Below are positions 34,646 through 46,799 of a stretch of 64,000 nucleotides of DNA, piece after piece. The stretch is from Pectinophora gossypiella (lineage: Eukaryota > Arthropoda > Insecta > Lepidoptera > Gelechiidae), in assembly GCF_024362695.1 (NCBI RefSeq), contig NC_065415.1:13371438-13435437 (forward strand), written 5' to 3'. The position numbers were made by a program, and so were the translations under genes. The notes under the pieces are model-generated. The model saw only the letters and a list, made by a program, of their open reading frames with translations, made no database searches and was not told the DNA's origin. Each line of letters opens with the position of its first letter. Positions within the stretch are counted from its first letter, which is position 1.

Positions 34646-35990
34646 AAGAATACCAAGTTCACAACCAACAGGTTCTAATTAAGAACCAACAAGTTTTAAT
34701 TATGAATTTGAAAATCAATTAGAAGTATCTATTGACATAACTCTACAATTTACTTTAGAAATGCTAACATAATTAAGATTAGGTACGCGTTTATTTACTT
34801 ACTTAAAATTGTAGCAAAACTAATATGGAAAATTTTATGGAATATGTATAATTTAACATTTCTTAATTAAAATAAATATTGATTTATGCATTAATTCACT
34901 GTCACTAATATAATAATATGTAAGGTACATTTTGAATGTTTTATTAATTTTTTATAATTTAGTTAATAAATTTTCATATAAATATTTATTTTATATACCT
35001 AGTAATAGATTATCCAATTATTGATTTTTTAACTTGCAAAATAATAATAATTTAAAATCGTTCCATGATTGGCGGAGAAATCGATTAATATACATAAAAA
35101 CATAAATAATTTAATTGAAATAGAATTACAATTTTACATTCGCCTGTATGATATTTTTATGTATATTTTGAAATTGATTCACAGGTAGTCTTAAATGACA
35201 TGAGGCAACTTAAATATAAACATAACATCCCCGAAGAGGCAGGCAGAGGTGTAAAGTACTATAGATATACTTCATCCAAACTATGTTTTAGTCCTATGTA
35301 ATGGGGGACGAGTTTGTTGCTAATAACCGGGCACAAAGTTTGAATCCCGACTAGGGCTATTTAATATCAATTAACTAAGATCCAGATATGCATTCAAAAT
35401 TTAGAGCCCTAGCCGGGATTCAAACCCGTCGTACTACGATGTGAGTCAAGCGTGCTCCGAGGAGAATTATCAAGGATTTCACAGAAACATAAACATGTTT
35501 ATATATAATTAAATCATTCTAGTTGAAACATAAACAATGTTAAACATAAACCATGTTCCAACTCGAGTGTGTGTTTGTCATCAGCCACGGGTGATTCTGT
35601 TGCATTCCACAGGGGTAGGGATGAGAGAATGACCCTCCTTTGTCTGGGGAATGACGGGTATTTGAGGCTCCATGTTTTTGATGCCGCATTAACAAGGTTC
35701 AAAGTATGTGCGCTGTGTGGGGTGACCACTTTAGTAGATTCTTCGTTTTGTTGGTATTTTTAAGACAGTTCGGTGGTGCTGTATACTTATATAAAAGCTA
35801 AATAGCGATATGACTAGGTACTTACCAGTAGTATAGAAGAACTAGTGAACAGTGACAATAACTCGTTAGTGAAGACTCGTCTCCAAAGTCTAGAACTCAG
35901 ACGAAGGGTAGCCTTGTCTGTCGGTTATTTATAGAATACACTTCGGTGAGTGTGCGCAGGAACTTCACAAGTTAATTCCACCCACGCCAT
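34646..35990. other. A/T-rich interval without recognised gene
   Basis: 34646-35180 is very A/T-rich. 35222-35260 and 35395-35435 carry short repeat scraps (CCCCGAAGAGGCAGGCAGAG; AGCCGGGATTCAAACCCG). An open frame at 35569-35763 matches nothing I know. No host gene is supported. Confidence 0.4.
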
Positions 35991-35999
35991 TCCATCTAC

Positions 36000-36545
36000 G
36001 GGAAACTAGACGTCGGCAGGCATTTCATCCTTATGTTGTGGATATACCACCAATCCGCACTAAACATTTTGCCTCTTCCTTTTTGATGCGAACAGCAAAG
36101 GACTGGAACTGTCTGCCGTCGTCTGTTTTTCCAACTCGTTATAATCTGAGAGCCTTCAAGGCTAGAGTGAATAGACATTTGCTAGGTAAGCGTGATCCAC
36201 CTTAGACCCCATCGTCACTTACCATCAGGTGAGATTGTGGTCAAACGCGAGTCTATAATATATATTTTTTTTAAAGTAGAATTATAAGGTCTTGTAGCTC
36301 TACTATAAATGAAGAAAAACATCGCGAGGAAACCCACATTCCCGAGAAATGCATTTTCGGAGGTATTTGATCTAATCTGTATTGGGCTGGTTTTCCCTTC
36401 GCGGGTTGGAAGGTCAGACAGGCAGTCGCTTCTGTAAAAAACCGAACCTGTCAAATCTTCAGGTTAGGTAAGCGGACCCTAGAAAAAAGGGGATAAAAAA
36501 GAAGATGTGTTACAGATTATATAGTCTGCTTTTTATTATTAGCAT
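36000..36545 (+). pseudogene. Non-LTR retrotransposon (CR1/Jockey-like) 3' coding end plus a second repeat
   Basis: From about 36010 the plus strand reads FHPYVVDIPPIRTKHFASSF, then LMRTAKDWNCLPSSVFP, TRYNLRAFKARVNRHLLG and a stop after RDPP. This is the conserved extreme C-terminus of many insect LINE reverse transcriptases. 36290-36480 is a separate common repeat (GGAAACCCACATTCCCGAG; GCGGGTTGGAAGGTCAGACA), also seen at 51000-51140, 51365-51425 and 51890-51975. Confidence 0.7.
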
Positions 36546-36829
36546 ATCTTTCATTATTCCGCTATTCATAATTCCACAGTCTCTCTGACCCAGGTGAGAA
36601 TCGGCGTGAATTTATGTAGCTCCGCACAAGACCAACAAAAGTCAGCGAACAAGAATGTGAGGAGTTAAATTTAATGAAATCTTCATTAAAAGCATCCGAA
36701 CAAAGGCTCATCCACACCGGCAGAGGATTGCACATCACAATTCGGCTTGCGTTACTATTAGATAAACTCATTATTAACTCGCTTTGAAATCGATTGAAAT
36801 ATGTTATCGCTGACTTTTGATTTTTGTGG

Positions 36830-36970
36830 CTGTTTTAAAGTTTTCCGGCGTGCGTGTATGAAACAATTGATGAATGTGGAGGAAGCAAGAGAAGTGTGTC
36901 AGGATCGAAGCAAATGGAATTCCATTATAATACCCCGGCGGGAAATAGGCGTGAGTTTATGTATGTATAA
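36830..36970 (+). pseudogene. LINE family L2 C-terminal fragment
   Basis: Reads RRACMKQLMNVEEAREVCQD and RSKWNSI, then a decayed end. The same motif appears at 52180-52240 and 56845-56920, and antisense at 5585-5650. Confidence 0.6.
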
Positions 36971-37135
36971 AGTGTTCGAATCATCACATAAAATAATGTG
37001 GCAACACTAGTTTTTAAGTTTTTAATTCAACCACAAGATTGCGATTCTAACACTCTCTTTACTTCCAACCTTTTAACATGTAACAATAATATTATTAAAT
37101 ACAGTCCAAATTTAACTTTTAGTGCAATTTTCATT

Positions 37136-37590
37136 TGTGACACGGTGCTCTGTGTCGGTAGAGTTCGGGGTTCGGTGCATGAAGTTCCTCACGGTCTCTC
37201 CAGGGTGGCAGAATGAAACAGTCCAGGTGGTGATACGAAAGGTCCGCGTTTATTATCAAAACGAGAGGTACACTTCACAGTAACACTAGTGATTCTTATG
37301 TAGGAACAACAAATTATTATTTAACACAGTCTCTCACATAAGATTAAGAATTACGGATAATTAGAAAATTATAATATCAGAATAGCGTGAACCATTTCAA
37401 GTACGCTCAAACACGGAATCTTGCGGGGAGCCGAATCTCGCGCCGTCCAATCAGCGTGCCGGACGCGGGCCGCGCGGCCGGCGCGCGTGCGCGTTGCGGT
37501 AGCGGCGATTTAGACGCGACGCGATTGGAGGGTGCGACCTGAGGGGGTGAAGTGTGCGGCGGAGGGGAATTTAAAGATCGGCGCGCTACA
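37136..37590 (-). mobile_element. Solo LTR (455 bp) with 4-bp target duplication CATT
   Basis: The plus strand starts TGTGACACGG and ends GCGCGCTACA, so both orientations obey TG...CA. It is flanked on both sides by CATT (37132-37135 and 37591-37594). On the minus strand there is a GC-rich 5' half, a CCAAT-type GATTGGACGG and a later AATAAA, as expected of an LTR in that orientation. A 4-bp duplication suits Gypsy or BEL elements. No internal region remains. Confidence 0.75.
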
Positions 37591-37640
37591 CATTTAAATA
37601 ACTCCAGCTCCGCACATAAAGTTTTACTAATTTCACAGGA

Positions 37641-37895
37641 GTCGCTGTGGTCCTGTGTTCTACCTAGCTTCTCAAACTGGGGAGTGTCGGTTCGAACCCC
37701 AGTACCGTACTTGTACCAATGAGTTATTAATTTATTTAAGTGCAGTTTTCACTAACACAGTTTGCTCGACCATTATAGTCGGCGATACGGCTCACTACAT
37801 ATTAAGTTGGTCTAACAGAAAGCTAGGTGAAGTGTAGTTACTTAGTATCTTGGATGTTACTCTGACTCCATGGGATAGTCGTGAGCTTATGAAAT
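37641..37895 (+). repeat. SINE family S4
   Basis: GTCGGTTCGAACCCCAGTACC, ACCAATGAGTTATTAATTTA and ACCATTATAGTCGGCGATAC match the other S4 copies. It sits 50 bp after the solo LTR. Confidence 0.7.
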
Positions 37896-37987
37896 ATTAT
37901 CTTGTTTCATGCTTTTTGAAGTGCAATTTTTCTCGTAGTCGGGTTTTAGTTTTTAAAATCATGTTTTTTACGGTATTAGTACGTCAT

Positions 37988-38243
37988 CATCATCATCAGC
38001 CCATTAACGTCCCCACTGCTGCGGCACGGGCCTTCCCTATGGATGGATAGGGAGATCGGGCCTTAAACCATCACCCAGGGCCCAGTGCGGATTGATGCTT
38101 ATTAACGACTGCTAATGCAGGAGGAACTCGAGATGAAAACTTATTTTTTGGGGTCACCCATCCTATGACCGGTGTTTGCGAAAGTTGCTTAACTTCAATA
38201 ATCGCAGACCGAGCGCGTTTACCGCTGCGCCACCGAGCTCCTC
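37988..38243 (-). repeat. SINE family S3 (5S-like head), reverse copy
   Basis: The reverse complement carries GGTGGCGCAGCGGTAAACGC, then AAGTTAAGCAACTTTCGC and GATGGGTGACCCC, with the middle CTTCGGAAGGCACG core partly deleted. It ends in a CATCATCATCA run on the plus strand. Confidence 0.75.
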
Positions 38244-38829
38244 TAAGGTTTTAGTACAAATGACTGTTATTCTAGTATCAATAGTAGCGTAGTGGACTGG
38301 TGTCGACTAGCAAACTCGGTATTTGTTGAAACTGCGCTAATAAAGAGCTGCACGTGCAGATGACACCACACCGGCAAACACGTTCATTTCAAGATCTACT
38401 ACTAGCTTGGATTATGCGCGACTAGATTGTATAGAGATTAGAGGTTATGCTAGTCGTCTTAGCGAAGCCTGAATTATGCGCGACTAAATAGTATAGAGAA
38501 TCTAATCTAAGAATTTTGTCAATCCGTTTTCACCCGACTGAACCAGAAGGAGGGTAATGTCTTTCGAGACGGCCTATACTAATAAACATTTTCATTTTTA
38601 TAAATATTACTAATTTAAGAGCCAAGCTTTCGTCGGTGTAATATTCTCCATGCTACTTTTTTAGGTAAGTACCTATATACCGCATAATAATGTTAATTTG
38701 CGTAATATGTAATACACTTAACAATTGAAAAAACTTACAAAAATAGAGCTTATGTTGGTTTTAGTAAAGTACATTTATTTGTTTAATTATATTGTTTTCT
38801 TATATTATTATTGTGTTTTATACATAACA

Positions 38830-38975
38830 CAAACATAAACAGCCTATATACGTCCTACTGCTGGGCACAGGCCTCCCCTCAATCAACTGGAGGGGGTATG
38901 GAGCATACTCCACCACGCTGTTCCACCGCGTGTTGGTGTTTTTACGGCTAATAGCCGAGACCAACGGCATTGTGT
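38830..38975 (-). repeat. Partial long-form S2 SINE, reverse
   Basis: AGCCTATATACGTCCTACTG and GGTATGGAGCATACTCCACC, then TTTTTACGGCTAATAGCCG, match the 3' part of 28240-28600. It breaks off after about 145 bp. Confidence 0.6.
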
Positions 38976-39652
38976 TTTATAGTTTAGGGAAATGATGTTT
39001 TGTTTAACAACTCTTTATTTTCTCTATCTCTCAGACGAAGATTTTTTTGTCATCGTTCGCAACTTGGCTAAGCTAAATCAATAAGGTTTTCTGAACAACT
39101 TCGGAAATATCGACAGCACGGATTGACCACATAGATAATTCACTCACTGGCAACACTGAAACGTTTTATCACAGCACACATGTTGCGGGCAGGGGAGGGC
39201 ATCGTAACTTATGGCACGTCGTTGCAATAAGTCCACGATTCTTGCGATTAACGACTTGTTCCCATTGTGTGCCCGTCCTATTGTTGCTCTGTGGTATTTC
39301 GTCAAGGGGAGATATTCAATTTGGTAATTTGATGTTATTTGTAGACAATGCTGTACAGTCTGTTGGGATTCCTTAACCTTTTCACGGGCAGAGACCATGG
39401 TACATTGATGGTTCATAATAGATAGCATGACACCTTGGACTCGGAACGTCATTAGACGTTCTGTCCTTGAAAGTGTTAAGTATCTTCATTCAACTCAAAC
39501 CTATGTATTCTACATAAAGAACAATTACAAAATGACAGCAGAAGTACAATCGGCGGCGTTGTTATTAAGCAGCAATTTCTTCCAGGCAATCTTAGGGTGA
39601 AAGGAATTGATATACACTGAAATACAAGACGGTAATACAGTACCTAATAGTA

Positions 39653-39827
39653 TACAGGGTGCTAGTAACACCGTACTGAATACTGAGGGAAGATTCAGCT
39701 CATGATTCTGAGTTAAAATCAAGTGGATTTCCCATCAAAGAAAGAAAAATTCCACTTGATATCAACTCAGAATAATGGTCTGAATCATCCCCCAAAGTGT
39801 TTGTTGCGGTTTCACTAACACCCTGTA
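39653..39827. mobile_element. MITE family M1, complete copy
   Basis: Starts TACAGGGTGCTAGTAACACC, ends GTTTCACTAACACCCTGTA, and is flanked by TA on both sides. The centre holds the mirrored TTCCACTTGATATCAACTC block. At 175 bp it is non-coding and foldable. TA flanking points to a Tc1/mariner-type transposase. Confidence 0.8.
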
Positions 39828-40249
39828 TAAAGATGTGGATAATAACATGTGTGATGTTATTGGAAATATGTATTCATATCAGTAAAGGTCATCATTATTT
39901 TTTCTCTTTATAGATGTTCGAGGGAGTTGGTAGTATCTTGAAATAGTAAGTATAAAAGTGTCATGCTTGTATTAACAATCAAAAATTAAACTCAGTGTCT
40001 GTCGTCAGTTTGCAATACACTGTACAGTAGTGCACACAAGCACACTACACTATATTTTACAGTACTGAATTGTACAGTGTATTGCAAAACAAAGAGGTAG
40101 ATACAGGTTCAAGCCAATTATCCCTTTACCTTTGAAAAGAAAGAAAAACGCTCGCAAAAAGTACGGAAAACTTTAACACCCAAAATGATTACTGGAACAA
40201 AATCGGTGCAAATGCAAAGAATTATACGGACACTGGAAACTAAATTGCA

Positions 40250-40500
40250 CTCATCGAGCAAACAAAAGAAGACCCCTCGGGTCGGCGATAGACCCCTCAG
40301 GGGGGTGGGGAGAGCGGGCAGAATCTCTCTAATGAGATATGATCTGTGTTTTGTCTAAGATGTCTCAGGATGTCTTTAAAAGAAACTGAATTAGGTTTCG
40401 TATACTTTGTTTGTTTTTTAAAGGAAGTTCGTTTATTTGCTTTAGTAGAGATTCTGTTAGACCATTGCGTTAGGTAGTCAGCCATATCGCCATCTATAAT
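40250..40500 (-). repeat. Probable LINE 3' region
   Basis: GACCCCTCGGGTCGGCGATA and GACCCCTCAGGGGGGTGGGG form a G/C-rich inverted motif. On the minus strand there is an open frame around MADYLTQWSNRIST. It looks like a retrotransposon end; the family is not identified. Confidence 0.4.
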
Positions 40501-40527
40501 GGTCTGCGTTAGTGAAATTGTGTTTAT

Positions 40528-41084
40528 GTCATGGCCAGATCTTAGAATTGATCATTTCATGATGTGCTCGACCATTTCATGAAATGGTCATATTTCATGA
40601 AATAGAATAGCAGTCGTTGGTCACATCATGACGTAGTTTTGCCAGATCAATGAACACAAAACGTTTAACGACATGAGCAACTAAGTGCATGAAAACTTCA
40701 TGATATGGCCAAACGTTGGAAATTAAGTATATCGTAAAATTGGTAACATTATCCACTGGTAGTGGCGCTGGCGTCGATTATATTAAAAACCCGATGAATC
40801 AATAGTGCAATTTTCCATATCGATAGTATTGATTAGGTAAATAATTTTGAATCTAAGAAGTTAATCGTCTATTCACGTTTTTATTGAACATTAATGATAT
40901 GGCCAAACATTGAATTGAAATATCATTAAACGTTGACGTTTCAACGATATGGTCAACTTAGGTTGGCTATTACATGAAATATGACCATTTCATGAAATGG
41001 TCGAACCCATCATGAAATGGTCGAACACATCATGAAATGGTCGAACACGTCATGAAATGATCAATTCTAAGATCTGGTCACGGC
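40528..41084. mobile_element. MITE family M2 with CATTTCATGAAATG subrepeats
   Basis: The left end GTCATGGCCAGATCTTAGAA and the inverse of the right end GCCGTGACCAGATCTTAGAA match over more than 50 bp. The palindrome CATTTCATGAAATG recurs near both ends. At the right end ATCATGAAATGGTCGAACAC is repeated three times in tandem with a period of about 20 bp. It contains no ORF. Confidence 0.75.
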
Positions 41085-42895
41085 ATTTACATAAATTAAT
41101 AACTCATTGGTAAAAGTCTTGTTTGAACCGGTGCTCCCTGTTTAAGAAGCAAGCCAAGCCAAGCCAAATACACAGGATCACTGTAGTAACTTAATAGGAA
41201 CAGTAAAACAGCATTAAGTTTTATAGACCATCTAAGTCGAGGTTCCCATGTAACTGGAACTAGACATTTTATTTAATAGGTTTTCTTGCAAACCGATTCT
41301 ATTACTACACTGGTATACCAATTACTAAAGGCTTTAGTATTATAGACAATGAAAACTGACTGTATTTTCCTCAATGGGAAATAGGTTTAATCTTATGTAT
41401 GTGTGACTATAGGTACCGCTTTAAGACTGTATTCTTTTTCATTTTTAGGAACGAGCCTCTGAATAAGAGATCTCATAAGATATAATTTACGTATCATGGT
41501 TTTTTTATGGTAGAAATATTTTTTTTATAATTGAATAAGTATTTTTTTTTATTCCTCTACAAAAGTACATGGTAATATTTGTAGAGGGTGGAGCCTGAAA
41601 TAGGATACCCTGTATTTTAGGACTCCAGGCCTGGAGGTGGACCTCCAGAAAGACATGGACATGTTTTTATACTTACATACATAACATAGCAAATATTTTA
41701 TAACACATATAGGGAATATCCCCGCACTGGAGCAGCGTGGAGGAGTATGCTCCATACCCCATACGGATGATTGAATAGAATAGAATAGAAGTAGTTTATT
41801 ATAAAAAGGGCGCCACACACAAAAAAAAGACAATAACATCATATCAAATTTTCACTAAACAATTACAAAAAAGCAAGGCGGATGTTTGTCGAAATGATCA
41901 TCAGGTGGTGGATTGAGGGGAGGCCTGTGCCCAGCAGAGCGACGTATATAGGCTGTATAATATTATGTTTATGTAAGTATAGGGAATATAAAATTACAAA
42001 CAAAAGATAAATAGAAGAGTATAATAGGCGGTCAATACTTACAGAATTCGAATTTATGAGATTGAATTCACGTCTAGATCACATAATCATAATATAATTG
42101 ATATCATGTGGTTTCCAGCATTTGTGCCTGGTTGATGGCAACAGGCTCGCCCCTTATTATATGAGACTTAAACATAGCAGACGTGGAGTGGTTGTATACC
42201 TATACTATGCACCACTATGTAAAGAATTCTACCCCTGCGAGGCTACTGGTGTGATGTTATGTTATGTGTTAATGATTCAATAAAAAATTCAATCCATAAC
42301 ACCAACAATTTCCTTGGAATTCAAAATCTTGTTCGGAATAAATTCAGCAAAGGTAGAAGTTACTTGAAATATTCAAAGAATTCTTTAAGTAGGTGAGTCG
42401 AGTCAAATTTTTGCTGCAAAGGTAAGTTGAACTCAAGAAGGAAACAATTGAATATCTCCTTAGTAAACTACTTCCGCGCAGTTACACAAAAGCATTTTGC
42501 ATAACAAAAAATTCTGAACGTTACATTTACATTGTACTAGGCGCTGCTCGCGACTTTGACCGCGTAGACTTTGCTTGTAGACTTCTTATCTTGTGTGGGT
42601 TGTGGGATCAATGACCGACTTAAAACTCTCAACGTCAACCCTCGACCCTTAGGTTTACTACTATTAAAACCAAAACGTCCCCTGATATTTCTCATATGAC
42701 GAAATAATAATGACCATATTATATCTGTTATCCATGAAATTAGACGGTTAAACAAAGGCACCTCTGTACAGCGCCATCTTTACTTTTTTGGGGATCATAG
42801 CCTGGAAAGTCCTTTATTAACTTCATCTTGTTGATCTTAGGACGAATATCAGCAGGCTCATTTTGTATCGTTCTCAACTTTGAACTAACTGCTTA
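41085..42895. other. Interval without gene; scattered repeat ends
   Basis: 41700-41760 is an S2 3'-segment fragment. 41772-41830 is an AGAAT microsatellite joined to a LINE-like 3' end. 41885-41960 is another S2 3' fragment in direct orientation. An open frame at 42537-42761 (-) is not recognisable as a protein. Confidence 0.4.
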
Positions 42896-42899
42896 TGAT

Positions 42900-42972
42900 T
42901 TATCTTTGTCCGGCCAAGTAGTTAATGCCATCTGCGGCAAATCTACAATAAGTCACGTCAAAAAAAAAAAAG
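42900..42972 (+). repeat. Dispersed repeat family S1, short copy
   Basis: TTTGTCCGGCCAAGTAGTTA, GCCATCTGCGGCAAATCTAC and an A-tail after AAGTCACGTC. 42973-43490 beyond it has no feature I recognise. Confidence 0.65.
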
Positions 42973-43494
42973 CTTATGATTTATCCACGTTATTAATCAA
43001 AGATAAACTTGTCGATATCGGATACGCGCGTGCATTTATGTATGTATATGGTTATGCACCACCATTGAATATCAGACTTCACGTAACATGCAAAATATCA
43101 AAGCGAACACTCAAAGGCAGCGTATTTACAAACCCTCGATAAAACTCCAACGTGTGACAGTATGTTTAAAACTTTCCGGCGGAAATATTTAATCTGTACC
43201 TACGTTGAAATTTACACTGCAAGTTGGAACATTGAACAAGTAAAGTGGAATTTATTCAGAAAACAAAAGCCATTTTGTTGGCGTCAGGTAGCGTAGGATT
43301 TTGTCAGAGTTGTTTTCATTGTTGTTTGGAACTATGCAACGTGATATGTGAAATGCAGAAACGTGATAGCGGAATGTTGAGTATGGTGTTTGTAAATGGG
43401 CGTGCATTTAATGAGTAAGTATTATTTCGTTTTAGCAGTCTGGTATTATTTTGACGTGCGTTCTCATTGCGTCACGTTAACTGCTTCCATGTTG

Positions 43495-43562
43495 CAGTGG
43501 CTGAGTGTTGGGGTCACGATCTGGAGGTCTAGGGTTCGAATCCCGATAGCATGATTTGGCTG
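43495..43562 (+). repeat. Head fragment of SINE S2
   Basis: GGCTGAGTGTTGGGGTCACG through AGGGTTCGAATCCCGATAG is the tRNA-like head of S2 alone. It is too degenerate for a tRNA gene. Confidence 0.5.
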
Positions 43563-43934
43563 ACAAACAGACAAATTATTTACAAGTGCTACAGACCCTT
43601 CGTGTTAGAAAACGAATGTACTTATAAAGCAAACTTTAACATGTGAAATACGCTGAGTGGGAACTAGTATAGGATCGAGCTAATTTATGTACGAACTTGC
43701 TCTGAGGTTCGGAACTCCATCTTTGGTGGAGTAAGTTGGTGGAGTTTGGTGGAGTCGATCAGAATGTGCAGTATCCGTTACCGATAATGTATGGAGATAT
43801 AGATGGAAGTGAGGAAGTTTGAAGTCAATGAGCCAAAGTAATAGGTAGTAACTCAGGGTAACTCATTCGCACACAGTGGACACTCCATATAATATACTCG
43901 ACTTGCGTTTTTACACGCGCGTGTGTGAGTTAAA

Positions 43935-44235
43935 GTCAAACACAAAAGTATCTTTATTCATTAGGTAAAATAGTTACACTTTTTATCGACAATTTTTACA
44001 TAAATACAGGGTGTTAGTAACATCGTAACGAATACTAAGGGGGATGATTCAGCTCATTATTTTGAGTTAATATCAATTGGAATTATCCATCGCAAAAGTA
44101 TAGAATTGAAAATAATAAAAAAACAAACAAAAAATACAAGAATTTTGCGACGGAATATTTCACTTCATATTAACTCAGAATCATGGCCTGTATCATCCCC
44201 CTCAGTATTCGTTACGATGTCAGTAACAACCTGTA
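43935..44235. mobile_element. LINE L3 tail directly abutted by a full MITE M1
   Basis: 43935-44004 (-) is the L3 tail (CTTTATTCATTAGGTAAAATA). M1 then starts at 44005 with TACAGGGTGTTAGTAACATC and ends at 44235 with GTCAGTAACAACCTGTA. The MITE interrupts the LINE 3' UTR, so it inserted later. Confidence 0.7.
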
Positions 44236-44604
44236 TGTAAGGACATATAGACTTGGTTCAAACATAACACTCATATCCCATCTCTCTTAGACATCAAGTG
44301 AATTATATCCCCTTTGGTAGATATGTAAATACAGAGTAGGAACTACCCTCTACGAACCGACGCCAGTGTAAGTAGGATCATATCGCACTGTCTGCATTAT
44401 CTTCCATGTGTTCAGATACCCCCTATCAATGCAACAAAACACACCACATTAGTATGCAACCAGCTCGCCGCAATATGCAAGCCTGTTCCTACAAATGTGC
44501 ATCCCACTTGCATTTGCTTCAGGAAGTCAGTGTCGGATTCAGTGTTCGTGGACCCTTGGACTGTTTCTTTTAAGTTCGGGAACATGGAATATAAAATACA
44601 ATAG

Positions 44605-44760
44605 GCTAGATTCCAACTAATCAAATCAGTTACGTTTTACTAAACGTCAAAACACGAAATTAATATGGAATTTGTATGAAAATGCACACTGTGACGTGAT
44701 TAAGTGTCGGACTTATTATTACGTTCTTCTTTATTAAAATTCATAAATAATACATACCGA
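44605..44760. repeat. MITE-like element M4, inverted copy
   Basis: CTTTATTAAAATTCATAAAT and the ACTGTGACGTGATTAAGTGT region match 6145-6400 in reverse. Just after it, 44870-44960 is a tail fragment of S2 (GTGAGGTGAATTACCAACCC). Confidence 0.5.
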
Positions 44761-45524
44761 TACCGAATTATACCGATTTTTTACTATTTAAAGTTGAACG
44801 ATTAACATTAACTTTATGGGTTCTTTATGAACAGTGTTCTTTAGAAATAAACTTGTATAGTTAAGCCTATCTTCTTCTATCGTGTGGATTGTGAGGTGAA
44901 TTACCAACCCCATCAACCCTGGCCTAAAAAGCCAAGCATAAGCCTATGATAAAATGAATCTCCCCCGAACTCCGGGCCTGCAACCCCGCGCGCTTCGCTG
45001 AAACTTGGCCGCGACTGCGGCCGCTTCTTCAGCTAACATTTGCATAGTTTGAATGCCCAATAAAAGTTTTATAAGCGAATGAATAAAGATGGAACAAAGT
45101 CAAAGACAGCCACGTTTGAGTACGCTATGCTATTGGTGGTTGCAAGCGTAACTCAGTTAAGAAGCTTTGTCGTGCAAGATTGAATTTAAAGACTCAGCTG
45201 TTTAGGTGCTCTTTTAATGGTTTTGCAGTTCCTTAATGATTTATTAGTGCAGTGTTCTTTAGTGTTCAAGTGTCGCTTTAAATGCGAAGTGACAGTGTCG
45301 GAGTTGAATCGCGTAACTGTGTGCAAGTGCTGAACCACGCGGGTGGAGAATAAATGTTTATTTATTTATTTTTATTTAACAAACAAACATTATATAAGTA
45401 CATTACTGGCGGACCCCGGCTAAGGAAACCCTGTATTGCGGAGGTTCTGAACAGTTGTTGTCAGCAAACACTTTTAATACACCGGCGAGCTAGCCTTTCA
45501 TAGTAGTAAAATTATAACGTCATC

Positions 45525-45655
45525 ATCATCATCAGGCCATTAACGTCCCCACTGCTGGGGCACGGGCCTTCCCTATGGATGGATAGGGAGATCGGACGTT
45601 AAACTATCACGCGGGCCCAGTGCGGATTGATGGTTATTAACCACTGCTACTATTA
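45525..45655 (-). repeat. SINE family S3, truncated reverse copy
   Basis: A CATCATCATCAT run, GCCATTAACGTCCCCACTGC and CCCTATGGATGGATAGGGAG are the 3' end of S3. The 5S-like head is missing. Confidence 0.65.
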
Positions 45656-45776
45656 GCCACATACCGCGGTCAGATCCAGGATGTTTTAAAGAAAGGCTAG
45701 GTCAAGAGTACTCTAAACCGGCGAGCATGCATGAAGTCTTTAATGAGAGAGGAGGAAGGCATAATCTTATGTATAT

Positions 45777-46238
45777 GTCGTGGCCACATAGAATTGATCA
45801 TTTCATGATGTGCTCCATCATTTCATGAAATGGTCATATGTGATGACATAGAATATCATTCCTTGGCCACATCATGATGTAGTTTGGCCAGATCAATGAA
45901 CACATAACGTTTAACGATATGAGCAACTAAATGCATGATTACTTCATGATATGGCCAAACGTTGGCAATCATATCGTAAAATTAGTAACATTATCCACAT
46001 TTACAACTTGATTGATATTATAATCGATGAATCAATGTTATTGTTTGATTTTCCATATCGTATCGAATAGGTACATAATTTTGAACTTAAGAAATTAATC
46101 GACTATTCGCATTTTTATTACACCACTTAACATGGACGATATGGTTAAACGTTGATTAATATATATTATCATTAAACGTTGACGTTTCAACGATATGGGC
46201 ACATCACGAAATTATCAATTTTACGATCTGGCCACGAC
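45777..46238. mobile_element. MITE family M2, second copy (462 bp)
   Basis: Begins GTCGTGGCCACATAGAATTG and ends ACGATCTGGCCACGAC, an inverted pair flanked by ATAT. It shares the CATTTCATGAAATGGTCATA palindrome and internal blocks (GCCAGATCAATGAACACA; GTTTAACGATATGAGCAACT) with 40528-41084, but lacks the tandem expansion at the right end. Confidence 0.75.
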
Positions 46239-46274
46239 ATATACATGTAGTACAGTTATATAAATATATGACTA

Positions 46275-46547
46275 TTATTATTATTATTAGCCTATATGAT
46301 CCCACTGCTGAGCAAAGGCCTCCCCCATATTTTTCCAAGTATCCCGGTTCTGTGCGAGCTCTATCCAGTCTTTTCGATAACCGTCGAGATCATCGCGCCA
46401 TCGTTTCCGGGGTCTACCACGTCTACGGTGTCCGTCCTGTGGTACCCAGTGCGTGATGATCTTTGCCCATCGTTCCGGATGCACATGCGGCACAAATATA
46501 TGACTATAAATAATCCAAATACCAATAGCTTTTACCATAAACACCAT
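46275..46547 (-). pseudogene. LINE reverse-transcriptase C-terminal fragment
   Basis: The minus strand reads ERWAKIITHWVPQDGHRRRG, then RPRKRWRDDLDGYRKDWIEL, then AQNRDTWKNMGEAFAQQWDH and a stop-proximal G. This W-R-D-D...W..AQ(D/N)R..W...GEAF.QQW ending is the conserved tail of a large group of insect non-LTR elements. Confidence 0.75.
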
Positions 46548-46799
46548 CGACGCACTAATCCAAAGTAGATCTTAAGCTGAGAGAATAAGCGTGAAGTTCC
46601 TAACGTTTTGTAGTGTACCATTTGCATTTACATCCAATAAAATTAAAGTTACGTGTTTCAGAAAGCATTTTAAAAGATTAACGATAAAAGAATTAACTGC
46701 ACTTCGAATGGAGAACACAGATGAGCGTTCGCCATTACCATATCCCGGTCAGAACAAACTTTTCTCTTTAAACATTTATAGAGATTAACTTTAAAAGAG

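Noticed and set aside
35569..35763. Small plus-strand ORF (about 64 aa) as a gene
   Set aside because: No domain, splice site or polyA signal recognised, and the opposite strand is equally open. Kept only as part of an unannotated interval.
37430..37590. CpG-island-like promoter of a host gene
   Set aside because: The G/C-rich block is part of a TG...CA element with CATT target duplication, so it is better explained as a solo LTR.
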